A stretch of DNA of 64,000 bases from Topomyia yanbarensis (Eukaryota > Arthropoda > Insecta > Diptera > Culicidae). Positions 1 to 11,075 of the stretch are shown one piece after another (within the stretch, counting starts at the first letter, position 1; each line of letters begins with the position of its first letter). The stretch lies in contig NC_080671.1 of the NCBI RefSeq assembly GCF_030247195.1, forward strand, positions 3,810,501 through 3,874,500, written 5' to 3'. The position numbers were made by a program, and so were the translations under genes. Below the pieces are notes generated by a model. The model had not been told where the DNA came from. It searched no databases and was given only the letters and a program-made list of their open reading frames with translations.

Positions 1-1156
1 GAGAAATTATATTGTATTAGATGGATAAAATTAGTATCGAAAAGAAGACACGCTAGCAGCATTATTTTTGCCATCCGGGGAAATTTTCAAATCGACCTCC
101 ATCGAGCCTGAGGGGCTGTCGGTCGTCGGAGACGCCTTCCCATTAGCCAACACTATCATGCGGACTTCCTCACCCGCGAAAAGAAGGTTTTATCGGAGAG
201 AATAGGAAATTATGGCAACAAACATTTTAAAAGAAGGGAGAAATTGGTACTTAGCTGCGGAATATTTGTAGTATCAGTAACCAACAAACATATTTTCGCT
301 GAACTGTCGGTCATACAGCCCGTTAACAAAGGATGTTTCCAAATGGCCACCAGCTATTATCCTGGATTTTTTATTTTGACTTACCTTACACTTACGGGTG
401 AGAATCACTCCGATATTAGGAAGATTTCGTTCGAACAAACGCATTGCGAGTGATTTAATGTGTTTTTGTAATGCAAGCGTGTATATTGCGAAAATGCAAG
501 AAATGTCGCGTAATACATAGACCTCCACTCTGTGCTTATCTTACTATCCACTCGGGCTACAAGTGTTATGCCGGCCTTGACCGTGACAACCATAGAAACA
601 AATTGCGACAAACAGCGAATAAAATAAAATTTAAAAAAAATCACCAGAAGAAAAAACGAGGTCTTACGGTTTAGATGCGCCATTTAGTTTAAATTTCGCT
701 CCCTTCAATATAAATAAAACTAATTTAGTGGAATCTAAAAGAAAATATCAGTATTATAGCGTGGCCTTCTAATGCCCTTGACGGAGCCGCAGTTTTGTGC
801 TTCTTTTTTTCGAACAACAACCTGTTGTTAGCTTGCCAATCTCTTTGCTTTATATTATCAATTTCTTAAACCCTCATCTAGCTTGAAGGGTTTGACGGTA
901 TGGCAAACATCATCAAGCATATTTGTCCATAAGTTTTAAAGAAACTCTGACAGACAACTGCTTTAAGATGGTTACGCCTCGATAGTGATGCATCGAGAAG
1001 GCCGAGAGAGCTTGTGGGCCTTTTTCATGCTTTGTATTTTTTCATACTCTGCACCAGCACAAACTAACGGTCAGCCAATTTCTGGCATGGACGACTGGTG
1101 GGTCGCCATGGATTGACTTCTTCTGTGGGTTGTATTTGCAAATATTGCTCAACAGC
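1..1156. other. Intergenic, no gene recognised
   Basis: AT-rich sequence with only short, unsupported open frames on both strands. No splice-bounded coding pattern, tRNA or recognisable transposon protein was seen. Confidence 0.5.
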
Positions 1157-1160
1157 TTAA

Positions 1161-1276
1161 CCGTCCGGAAGTCGCGCTAGTGCACTGAGTGCACGCTGCT
1201 CTGAAAATCTAGCGAAATCGTCTTAGAGCACTTGCGGCTGCTCGCTCAGTGAGCCATTTACGCGACTTCCGGAAGG
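1161..1276. mobile_element. Short TTAA-flanked MITE
   Basis: A 116-bp element bounded by TTAA at 1157-1160 and 1277-1280. The ends are inverted repeats: CCGTCCGGAAGTCGCG at the left and CGCGACTTCCGGAAGG at the right, with one mismatch. A TTAA duplication with CC-initial ends is the habit of piggyBac-type elements, so this is probably a non-autonomous piggyBac-like MITE. It has no coding capacity. Confidence 0.75.
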
Positions 1277-1280
1277 TTAA

Positions 1281-2159
1281 TGGCAGTGTTTGTGGGCACG
1301 GCTCGCAGTGGGGGTCATTATGTGTCTATTAGTGGTTGTGTTGTTCTAGTTCTAGTTTTAAGTACTAGTGTGCAATTGTTATGTGCTAGCCGTATGTCTA
1401 TCTGTGTATGTGTTCGTCTGAGTATTTATGACAGCTGAGTCAGGGAATGGATGCAGAAGTGGCGTATATGATAGAATAGTGGGTAATCGATAGTCACTTT
1501 TTCCGGTGTTCCATTCGTGCATTCGAGTCGATTCATTCGGGAAGGTCGGATTGGATAAACCAATTTTGTTTTTGATGCATTTCTAGTTTGTTTGCAGCAG
1601 TGCTTCGACATCTTACACGCAACGCAAAATATGTTCTGAATTTCTAATTTAATTGAAATAATGCATTTAATTTCACTGCTTTTTAAAAATGCACTAAGAG
1701 TGGTATGCCTCATTTCAAACGTATAAACGTGGCCGTCGCGATAACACAAACAGAGCCGTAGCTCTTTGTTGGCCTGGTTGGCCCCCGTCAAGGGCGCAAA
1801 CCTTGAGGGGGCGCTAAAATCTTGAGCTCTGCTCAATATTCTGCTTTTTAAAATAAGTGAGGTTAAGTCATGACATTAGTCAGGATAGAAGTATCATTCC
1901 CTGGTACACACAAAATTATTGTTTGAAAGTCGAACGGAAAAAGAAAGCCAAAGCAGACAGCAAAAAGGTGTACAACTGAGACTCTACCAAAGGCGTCAGA
2001 AGACTACGCTACGGTCCTGTTGATCCATAATAAACAACAAACAAGACAAAGACTTCAAATTTCAACAAAAATAGCGAAAAATATTGCAAAATTTCTCTTC
2101 TCGTTTTCTCAGTTTCATAGGAACAACATAATGTGGTCATGGTCGGTAAAGCAGGCCGC
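1281..2159. other. Intergenic, no gene recognised
   Basis: A 136-codon minus-strand frame (1426-1836) shows no recognisable domain and lacks conserved character. Nothing else is supportable here. Confidence 0.4.
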
Positions 2160-4140
2160 ATTTTTAAAAGTTGTAGCAAAGATCGTAGAGTAAGCTAGAT
2201 CAATTATCATCGAGAAGATAACTTGTACCATGAAAATTGAAGTCTCCTTGATGCCGGGAGGAGTTCCGTAATATCACAAAGATGCCGGTTCCCAACCTAG
2301 GACTATACAGGGTGTTTGGTTCATGAGTAAGAATCTCTCCAAGTGTGTTTTACTGTCATATTTTGTGCAAAAAATCGTTCTACACATACCATCAAATCTC
2401 AACCCTTACAGAGTTATTGAACTTTTTAACTTTTAAATTTTTCAGTACCATTAGAAAGGTGAGAAAATTTTCTATTGAATAATGTTCTCATATCTTTCAG
2501 ATGATTAGTTTTAATTACCTTTTAGTTGTAAAGTAGTTAAAAGTTAGTGTTTTTGATGAGGTTTTTGTTAATTTTCTCAAAATAATGAATTATGATTATA
2601 GCAATATCTATTATCCAAAAGTTGGGTTTAAGGACGATTCATAATTTGTTCTTCAACATAATCTTCCTATCTCTTCTCGTCTCCTTGTAATTTGACTTCT
2701 AAACTTTTCCTGTAATTGACTTGCAAGTTCTCAAAAGACTCTAATCTAAAAAATATGCTTTATATCGCTATTATCAGGGCTTCATTGGAAAGCTGAGAAA
2801 ATTTCCTTTCGATGTATGTACAGATATCTTTTAGTTAAGTATACTACATGACTTTTTACTAGTAAATTAACTCAAAATTTGCGTTTTTTTGGTGATTTTT
2901 GTATTTATTCTAATTATTAATCAACTAAATTTATCGTTACTATTGTTCATTTGGTGCCCCTTAATATTCTCTACAACTTGTTATTTGACACTTTATCCCT
3001 ATCGCTTTTCATTTCGCTGCAATTTAATAGTTAGTGCAGCATGGCCTCATCACAAATGCAGTGGGTTCGAAATCGTTGTTTTTGCATATAAAAAGAGAAG
3101 ATAAAAATGATTTTGCTTCGAAACTAAAAGAGATAATTGAATGAAGTCAAAGGAAGAATTGTAGAACTTGCTGAGATTCATTAATTCCATGATAATAATG
3201 GTGAAGTTTATTATTTACTATTTTAAGAAAATAACGAAAATTCAAATAATAACACTAACTTTAAACTAATTAACTACTAAAAGAATACTAAATTCACTTA
3301 AATGAAAGGTATTAATACATTTTTCTCTGCAAAATTTTCCTGGCTTTCGAATAAAAATAAGAAAAAGTACAATAAGTGCCATACTGTTAAATTTCAAATA
3401 AATTACTGTGAAAAGATTACTTAACCTCATTAGCTGGAACATTTGAGGACATTTTTCAGTGGAAAATTTTCTTACCTATCCAATGGATCTAAAAGATTTG
3501 AAATACAAAGTATGTTTTTTGAGTTAGAGCTATTTTAAGGCAACTAAATTTTTAACACAAAAAGTTCAATAACTTAGTAACGGTTGAGATTTCATGGTAT
3601 GTATAGAACGATTTTTTTCTCCAAATATGACAGTCAATCATCCCTCGAGAGGTTCTTCACCATGAACCAAACACCCTGTATAATCTTGCACTAAGTTGAA
3701 TCTCGCAGGGCAGTCTCGCCAAAAGGTCACCCGACACTAGTTTGAAAGTCCGGTGCGATTGTCACTCAAAATCGTCGCTCACTGGAGCAAGGGGTCATTG
3801 AAACAGACAATCCCGTCCTTCAGTAGATCCACGCATGCCACGCTCGAATCGATAACTACACCATCGATCTCAACTTTGTTAACGGACATGTAAACGCATT
3901 AGTTCCTCATAAAAGTCTTGTCGCCAGTAACTGTTTGCTTTAGAGGAAATAGCACAATCCTGAGCTTATCTAGGTGAACTTTCGAGATATCTTACACAGC
4001 TGAATATTTCTGCGTCTTGCGGAATATTATAATACTTCGCGGGCTATCTTTGATCCGACAGAATATCGGATACGGTCGAACCCAGTTAAATATGTTTGAT
4101 TTTAAATATAAGCTCAGATCTTTGGCGACGAATCGGCATC
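2160..4140. repeat. Diverged segment, copy 1 (interrupted)
   Basis: The flanks 2160-2303 and about 3683-4140 resemble 9087-9206 and 14048-14770 in the same orientation. Shared landmarks include the run starting GTAGCAAAGATCGT, a GATGCCGGGA stretch, GCACTAAGT, and a GATCCACGCATG-like stretch near 3828 and 14490. The two copies have clearly diverged, so this is an old duplication or an unclassified dispersed repeat. Copy 1 is split by the fold-back element 2308-3678. Confidence 0.6.
2308..3678. mobile_element. Long fold-back element with TA target site
   Basis: The element starts CAGGGTGTTTGGTTCATG and ends with the reverse complement, flanked by TA (TATA on both sides). The inverted arms run for hundreds of bases: features such as the motif before ATCGTTCTA, the GTTATTGAACTTTTT block, and a block ending in AAAGTTAGTGTT are all mirrored near the right end (about 3200-3560). 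The interior also repeats parts of the arm, for example near 2460 and 2790. No transposase frame was seen. The TA duplication and CAGGGTGT ends suggest a non-autonomous Tc1/mariner-type element; this is family-level inference. Confidence 0.7.
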
Positions 4141-5367
4141 CATTTTATGATCATTTGGTTCAATTCAGGAGTACACTAAATATACGGTAGAATGCCAATA
4201 TTTATGGCCTTCCTGAAATTTCAAATCGGACACACCCCAAAAGTATTGCTACCTCGAAAAGTTCCCCCATACAAAATTTGAACGCAATCGGAAAACAATG
4301 TCACGAAGCGTCGAGATCTGGTGTAATGTTGAAAAAATGTCTTTGTGGTACAAGGAATATTTTTTATTTGAAATGGGACTTGAGTTTGGAAATGCATTTT
4401 TTTTGTATGCCAAATGTTTTAGAAATCAATGTAATGTAAAAATGTAATGTCAATTCGAAAAAAAAACAAGTTTTTCGATTTTCATTTGAGTTTTAAAATT
4501 AAAAGTAGGTACCAGAGAGGCAACTTTTGTCAATACAATTTTTTTATGAGAAGTTACAAGATCCGTTGTTTCATGCAGTTCTAAGACAGCATAGAAAAAA
4601 AAATAAAAAGCTGGCTTTTCAAACCCCAGTATCAACTCAAATCCAGAATTTTCCAAGTTTCATAAAGGTTATCTTAAAACAAAATTCAGGACGCTTCATT
4701 ACATCCTAAGCCATTTAGCATAAAACATCGGATTCAATTTTTGAATATTTTAAGGGTCCTTTTGTGATTTTTACGGGTGAAATTTTTTGCACTTTGGCCG
4801 TTTTGCGCAACCACTTAATCGCGTCCGATTGAGCTAAACTTTTGAAGTAGAATACTTCTAACGTTTCAATATAGGGATCCCGTTTCAAAGTTTCTGCTGA
4901 GATATTTTCCCAGTTTTCAATTGCGAATAACTTATGTTGTATTGATCGAAATCGCTATATTTTTGCACCATCTGATCGTAAATATGTGCACGTATATTGT
5001 ATTTGATTCCGCAAAATGTACTATTACTATAAATAACAAAAATAATGTATTCTGTGAAAGTGGTAATTATCAGCGCTGATTCGTCCGAATAATTCAACCA
5101 AGCAGCGAACTAGGACCGCCTCTTTGCATCCAATGAACCGCGACTCACATATAAAAGCAGCACAGAAGAAAAAAAATCGTCAGTTTGCTTTCTGACCTCG
5201 TAGTAGTTGCTACGTTCCGTCAGCTCGAAGCAATATATTTCTTGACTGCCGCCAGCAATATATTCCTTGACTGCCGCATCATTTCAATGATGTACAGGCG
5301 CGCCTGGTTTATGCATACAATGATAACAGACCACAGAAAAAACAGAACGCTCTTTCTTTCGGAGCTA
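4141..5367. other. Intergenic, no gene recognised
   Basis: AT-rich sequence with homopolymer runs near 4380-4480. No gene or bounded repeat could be defined. Confidence 0.4.
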
Positions 5368-5383
5368 AATAAACGAATTTCAT

Positions 5384-7915
5384 AATGCCCCAAGCGGCAA
5401 AAGAAGGCAAAACGGCTTCGCACTAACGGTTAACGGTACCACTACAGTTGAGCCCTCTGAAATTGCTAATGCAATCGGTCAACACTTTGCCCTGCTTTCT
5501 GGGGACTCCTCCCTCCCACCTGCCTTCCTGAGAACGAAGAGGACAATAGAAGCCACCCCTACAACATTCAGTCCAGACGATAGCCAGGATTACAACAAAC
5601 CTTTCTCAGGAGTGGAACTGGCCACTGCACTGAGTACTGCAAAGGGCAACTCAGCGGGACTCGACAACGTTGGTTATCCCCTGTTAAGGCATTTACCCCC
5701 GGTTGGCAAGCGAGCACTCCTAAACGGATTCAACAGGATATGGGAAGGCGGATCCTTCCCAGACAGCTGGAGAACCGCTCTCACGATTCCCATTCCGAAG
5801 AAATGCGAGGGAACCAGGAGCCCGAACGACTTCCGACCCATTAGCCTTCTCCCCTGCATTGGGAAGACGATGGAAAGAATGGTAAACAGACGCCTGATAA
5901 CATTCCTCAAGGAACAGGAGCTTCTCGACCATCGACAGTTCGCATTCCGTAAGGGACTCGGCACAGGAATTCATCTAGGCTGCCTCGGTGAAACAGTAAG
6001 TGACGCCATAGCCAACGACCTGCATGCGGACATTGCCATCCTTGATCTCGCCAAGGCATACAACACGGTATGGCGTGAAGGAGTACTTCGCCAGCTGCAC
6101 CAATGGGGTGTTAGCGGAAACCTTGGCTGCTTCCTCAAACAGTACCTCAGTGACCGAAGTTTCAGGGTGGGCATTGGAGGTAAGCAATCGAACCTGTTTC
6201 GGGAAGCTAACGGCGTCCCCCAAGGGTCGCCCTTGGCAGTCACACTATTCTTGGTCAGCATGAATTCCCTATTTGCCACGCTTCCGAAAGGTATATACGT
6301 GTGTGTCTACGCCGATGATATAATACTTATTGCTATCGGAAAAACAATTGGTCGCACAAGACTGAAGCTACAGGCAGCCGTGAATGCTGTCGGCCGGTGG
6401 GCTGACTCAGTCGGTTTCAGTATCTCAGCCACAAAATGCGCTATTGCGCACTGCTGCAATTCCCATCATGTAGCCACCGGCAGGCCAGTCAAACTTGCCG
6501 GAACCGTAATTCCTTTCCGGAAGGAACCTAAAATTCTTGGTGTGACTATCGACCGGAAGATGACATTTCTCCCGCACTTCCGGCAGGTGAAAAAGGACTG
6601 CGAAAGTAGAAAACGACTAATTCGCACCATCAGCTCGCGTCACCCAAAGTGGAATAGGCGAACCGCACTAAATATCAGCCAAGCCCTCATCCATAGTCGA
6701 CTGTTCTACGGCCTCGAGATAACCAGTCTCAATTGGGAGGGATTAGTAGATATCTTGTCACCGTTGTATCACGGAGTAGTCAGACTAGCTTCGAATCTAC
6801 TGCCCAGCACCCCTGCCGAAGCCGCCTGCGTCGAAACCGGAGTACTTCCCTGCCGATGGGCACTGGCGGTAGCTGTCCTGAAACGAGCCGTTGGATTCCT
6901 AGAGAAAACATCTGGTGATGGATGTCACCTTCTACAGACAGCCAAGGACATCTATATCACATTTACCAATACCCCTCTCCCTACAATCGCACAGCTGCAT
7001 CGTGTTCGCAACCGCGCCTGGCATGAGCGTGGCCCAAACTTAGACTGCAGCCTGGATGTATCCGCCAGAGCAGGCGATCCTCCCAGTACTGTCAAAGCTA
7101 AATTCCTCCAAATGGTTGAACGCAAATACCCTAATCATCTGCACATTTACACTGACAGCTCGAAACTTAGCGAGGGCGTGGGGGCGGGTGTGAGCGGAAT
7201 TGGAGAGGGCCTCATCCTTCGTCTACCCTCTGTTTGCTCAGTATTCTCCGCAGAAGCAGCCGCCATCGACATAGCCATAACCAAGAAACCTGAAGATACT
7301 CCGGCTGTGATTTTCTCCGATTCCCTCTCTGTCATCAAAGCACTGGAATCGGGGGAGTCCAAGCACACCTACGTTCAAGCCATAGAGCAATCCTGCGACC
7401 CGTTTACTACCATATGCTGGGTTCCCGGCCACAGTGGAATTCGCGGTAACGAAGAGGCTGACCGTTTGGCCGCTCTCGGCCGCCATTCACGCGCTCGGTT
7501 TTCCAAAAAGGTCCCATCGTCTGATGTTATTAGGGAATTAAAGGCAAAAGTCTCCGAGCACTTTATCGCCCACTGGAGGAATCTACGAGGCTACCCACAG
7601 AAGGTTAAAAAAGATCTCGCGAAGTGGACAGACCGCTAAAACCGGAGGGAACAAAGAGCACTGTCGCGCCTACGGGTAGGACACACGAAGATCACCCACA
7701 CCCACACCATCACCCGCGTCGATCCCCCAATGTGCCCGACCTGCAATACAAGAATCACGGTAGAGCAGCTACTCCTTAACTGCCGGGAACTCGAAGACCT
7801 GCGGCGACTCCATAATCTGCCCTCCTCGATTCAAGACACACTATCGAACAACTCAGCACAGGAAGAGACACTACTCGCAGTCTTGAAAGATGCCAATATT
7901 TTTGAAGCTATCTAA
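5384..7915 (+). pseudogene. Non-LTR pol fragment: RT, RNase H, C-terminal Cys motif
   Basis: The frame is open from the truncation point to a TAA at 7637-7639 and then continues in the same frame to a stop at 7913-7915. RT motifs include FRPISLLPCIGKTMER, GVPQGSPLAV and the YADD active site at about 6309-6320. An RNase H domain follows with all expected carboxylates in view: YTDSS (about 7149), FSAEAAA, FSDSLS and GNEEADRLAA (about 7446). Beyond the stop, MCPTCNTR...EQLLLNC is the cysteine-rich C-terminal segment usual for such proteins. The single in-frame stop therefore cuts off the last 90 or so residues. A GTG at 5612 is not a real start; the true N-terminus is lost. Confidence 0.88.
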
Positions 7916-7967
7916 AGTGGACCGAGAGCATACCGGCCTCAAACACCCTACCTACCACCATCACATA

Positions 7968-8530
7968 GCGGGCTGTCCGCCTCACCTCGAACAGGCGCTG
8001 AGGAGGATCTCCCGTGGCCCTCTATCAGCCACAACAAACTAGGTTATCTACCATCTTTCAGCGGGCCCTCTGCCACACCCAGACTGGGTGATGGAGAGGT
8101 TCTTTCGCGGCCCTTTCAACCACAACCTGCCAACACATGTACCAATACTGCTCAGCGGGCCCTCCGCCACACTCGGACCGGGTGCTGGGGAGCTTCGCCC
8201 GTGGCCCTCTATCAACCACAGCATACCAGGCTGTCTACCATCGTTCAACGGGCCCTCCGCCACACCCGGACTGTGTGATGGGGAGGTTCTTCCGCAGCCC
8301 TTTCAACCACAGCTTGCCAACACATGTACCAACATTGCTCAGCGGGCCCTCCGCCAAGCCCGGACCGGGCGCTGGGGAAGTTCTTCCGCGGCACCTGCGA
8401 CTTCAATCTGCCAACCCATCTACCACCATCAATCAGCGGGCCCTCCGCCACACCCGGACCGGGTGCTGGGGAGGTTGTCACGCGGCCCTACCAGCGTATT
8501 ATCGCCACCGAGTGCAATATCTAATCGAAG
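7968..8530 (+). repeat. 94-bp tandem array in the 3' UTR of the I-like element
   Basis: About six units begin at or near 7968, 8061, 8155, 8248, 8342 and 8436, spaced 93-94 bp. Each carries GCGGGCCCTCCGCCACACC followed by a CGGACCGGG core and a GGGGAGGTTCTTCCGCGG-like stretch; the first unit is the most degenerate. The GC content is clearly higher than in the surroundings. Since 94 is not a multiple of three, the repeats create overlapping long frames in all phases, which are not genes. Confidence 0.85.
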
Positions 8531-8642
8531 TACTCAAGGACTTTGTAAAATGCAATGTAATGACTCCTGTTTCTTTCTAGGCGAATGACTCTCAGTAGTT
8601 AAAGCCTTAATAAACATAATAATAATAATAAACGAATTTCAT

Positions 8643-9086
8643 GTGTTCGCTGGTGGTGGGGTAGTTGGGTGAGAAAGACCCCGTTTTCTTGCTCTTTCAA
8701 TTATGTGTGGCGTTCTCAAATAAATTCACTACGGCGCGCGCTCCAGAGTGCACTGCGAAGGAGTGTGCTCTTTTATTAGTTTTTTTTTCTAGCAAACGGT
8801 AGTGTGGCTGCGATGACGATTATGTTGGTTTGTTGAATACTGATATAAGTTTCTGTTGATGGTTTAATTCTGGGGAAAACTGGAAAACGTGAAACGGGAT
8901 TTTCATTTTACTTATTTTGTTTGAGAATTTCACTTCTCAGTATCATAGAAATACAATGGGATAAATCAGCTGGATATTGGCTTGAACAGTTCTTGTTCTG
9001 CTTATTCCCTCGGTTCATAGGCTTGTTCAGCTTTCGTTGTTTGGTGGGTTTGCGGTCATGGGAAATGAAGGAGCCCCCTCCATAAA
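8643..9086. other. Intergenic, no gene recognised
   Basis: Sequence between the I-like element and the second copy of the diverged segment. Nothing supportable was found. Confidence 0.4.
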
Positions 9087-9509
9087 GCTGTAGCAAAGAT
9101 CGTGATGTAAGCTGGATCAATTGTAATCGAGAAGACAAGCCTACGGCGTTCCGCGAAAATTAAAGTCTACTCGATGCCGGGAAGAGTTTCGCAATATCGC
9201 AGGTTGTCGGTTTTTTTTGGTTCAGTGTATTCCTACCGATTAGTTGTTTACATAAATCGCTCCAACTATTTTTACTTTTTGACGAGATTTGTGAAGTTTT
9301 TATCGTTGTTTGACGTGTTAATCGACTCAGTATTTTGTTTTTAACATTGTTATTGTGCAGTGTGAAAGTGTCTCCTGTTTGCTTTTGTGTTGCGAAAAAA
9401 TCAGCGAAGAACGTAATTGAGTGAACTTCTGTGACTTAACCACCAAACTTTCCACCGACCGCAGCGCCATCTGTATTTCATTGTTCGCTTTCTCAGATCG
9501 GCACGCATT

Positions 9510-10380
9510 ATGGCAAGTGCATGTGATCACTGCGCGAAAACCGTCAAATCGGATGACGACTTTATTGAATGCATGGGTTTTTGCAAAAATGTGGTACATA
9601 TGCAATGTGGGAAACAACTTAACAAGCCGTTTTTGAAAAAAACTTGCGGAAAACCCAAACTTATTTTGGATGTGCAATGAATGTGTCAAGCTGATGAAGT
9701 TTGCTCGCTTTCGCGACACCGTTTCTTCACTTGGATGTGTTATCGCTGCTATCGCTGGGAAAACGGATGAGCTAAAGGCCGAGTTATCCAAAAATAACCA
9801 GCAAATTTCGCGCCTTGCTAGAAAGGTTTCAACAGCTACTCCAGTCCGGCCAAACTCCGGTACCTCTCGACCACCTCAGAAACGTCGTCGCGAGGATGGC
9901 CCTGATCCGAGCAATATTCTTGTTGGTAGTCGAAAGCTAGTCGATAATAGCAACATTTTTACGGTTCCACCTCCCGCGCCGTTGCTCTGGATGTATCTTT
10001 CGCGCTTTCATCCTAGCGTTAGCAAAGAGACTGTCGAAAAAATGTCTAAAGAAGGACTAAATTGTAACGAGGAGATAAAGGTTATTCCGCTTGTTAAAAA
10101 AGGCATAGACGTCAGTACTTTGAACTTCATATCCTTCAAAGTTGGAGTTCACCCAAAGTACCGTGATGCAGCTCTTAATCCTGACACATGGCCGCAAGGC
10201 ATACTGTTCAGGGAATTTGAAGACAGCCGTACCCAGAACATTTGGAGTCCGCCGACTGATTTTCCACCGCCTCCAGAAGAAGCATGTACCTCTCTAATGC
10301 AACCCGGCCCATCAATGGTCCTGCAGAGGACTCCGCAACGATTGGCCATGCCACTATACCAAGCCACACCGCCCTTGTGA
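9510..10380 (+). pseudogene. CR1 ORF1 with PHD-like zinc finger, frameshifted
   Basis: ATG at 9510 opens a frame with CDHC, CMGFC and HMQC; a +1 shift is then needed to reach the frame with WMCNEC and the rest of ORF1, ending at 10378-10380. Together these are the ligands of a PHD-type finger. The shift falls in a seven-A run at about 9636-9642, so one surplus A explains it. The second half contains a proline/arginine-rich linker and a block, LWMYLSRFHPSVSKETVEKM, resembling the conserved C-terminal part of CR1 ORF1 proteins. ORF1 proteins of this kind bind element RNA. A homopolymer sequencing error is an alternative to a true mutation. Confidence 0.75.
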
Positions 10381-10400
10381 AGGAGTATCGATGCCGATCG

Positions 10401-11075
10401 CATACTGGGATGCAACGCAGTTGGTACTATGGAAGCCCTCGATCCCCCCGCTACAGTCGAGCCCTTGCCGCCAGCGTTCATCAGTCGTCCCGGTCCTGTA
10501 TGTGTGGGTGGGGAAAGGGTCTTCCAAGCCGCCTTTCTCGGCAAGTATAATAGAAATTGTAACGATACAACGGTTGAACCGATTCACGCTTCTAGCTCAT
10601 CGTACGAATCTCGCCGCAAGCTGCTACCACCCCGTTCCTGCTCTCCGCATTCCGCCATCGGGTTCCAACGCATACTGGGAGGCACCGCAGTTGGCACTAT
10701 GGAAGCCCTCGATCCCCCCGCCACAGTCGAGCACTTGCAGCCAGCGATCATCAGTCGTCCCGGTCCTGTGTGTGGGATGGGTGAAAGGGTCTTCCAACCT
10801 GCCGCAAATGGCAAGTATACATCTGTTCCGAACACTTCAAGCGCTGATGTATTCTTCGCTTCCAGTTTTTTGCCTTTTGCTCCGACATCTTGTTATCAGA
10901 TGCCAACCATTTCTCTCGACGACGACGATAGTCGTATTTTGAGGCGCGACGCAGTTGATTCGGGATGCCTCGAATCCCTCACCACAGTCGACCAGGCAAC
11001 CGTGAACCGTTCCGATACTGTTCGTGAGATTGACGAAAGGATCTTCCTACACGGCAACATGGCTTCGCTCTCTGC
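10401..11075 (+). repeat. 270-bp tandem duplication over the ORF1/ORF2 junction
   Basis: CATACTGGGA recurs at 10401 and 10671, giving a 270-bp period, and the following 150 bases are nearly the same (ATGGAAGCCCTCGATCC, AGTCGTCCCGGTCCTGT, GAAAGGGTCTTCCAA). A third, much more diverged unit appears at about 10950-11070. The period is exactly 90 codons, so ORF2 stays in frame. The array is open in several frames on both strands. Confidence 0.8.

Larger units (their letters stand above)
5384..8626 (+). mobile_element. 5'-truncated I-like non-LTR retrotransposon
   Basis: A 16-bp target duplication, AATAAACGAATTTCAT, occurs at 5368-5383 and 8627-8642 and bounds the insertion. The copy starts inside the pol frame, upstream of the RT core, so ORF1 and the endonuclease are missing, as expected from aborted reverse transcription. 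The body holds RT and RNase H, then a 3' UTR with a 94-bp tandem array, an AATAAA-like region and an AAT-repeat tail at about 8612-8626. RT plus RNase H on a single non-LTR ORF points to the I group; exact clade needs a tree. Confidence 0.88.

Noticed and set aside
8088..8588. 166-codon plus-strand frame and two overlapping companions
   Set aside because: They arise from the 94-bp tandem array, whose period is not a multiple of three, so similar peptides appear in all frames. No domain.
9327..9791. 154-codon minus-strand frame
   Set aside because: Antisense to CR1 leader and ORF1; no recognisable domain.
10391..10942. 183-codon frame within the CR1 repeats
   Set aside because: Alternative reading of the 270-bp tandem units that overlaps the better supported ORF2; kept only as part of the repeat observation.
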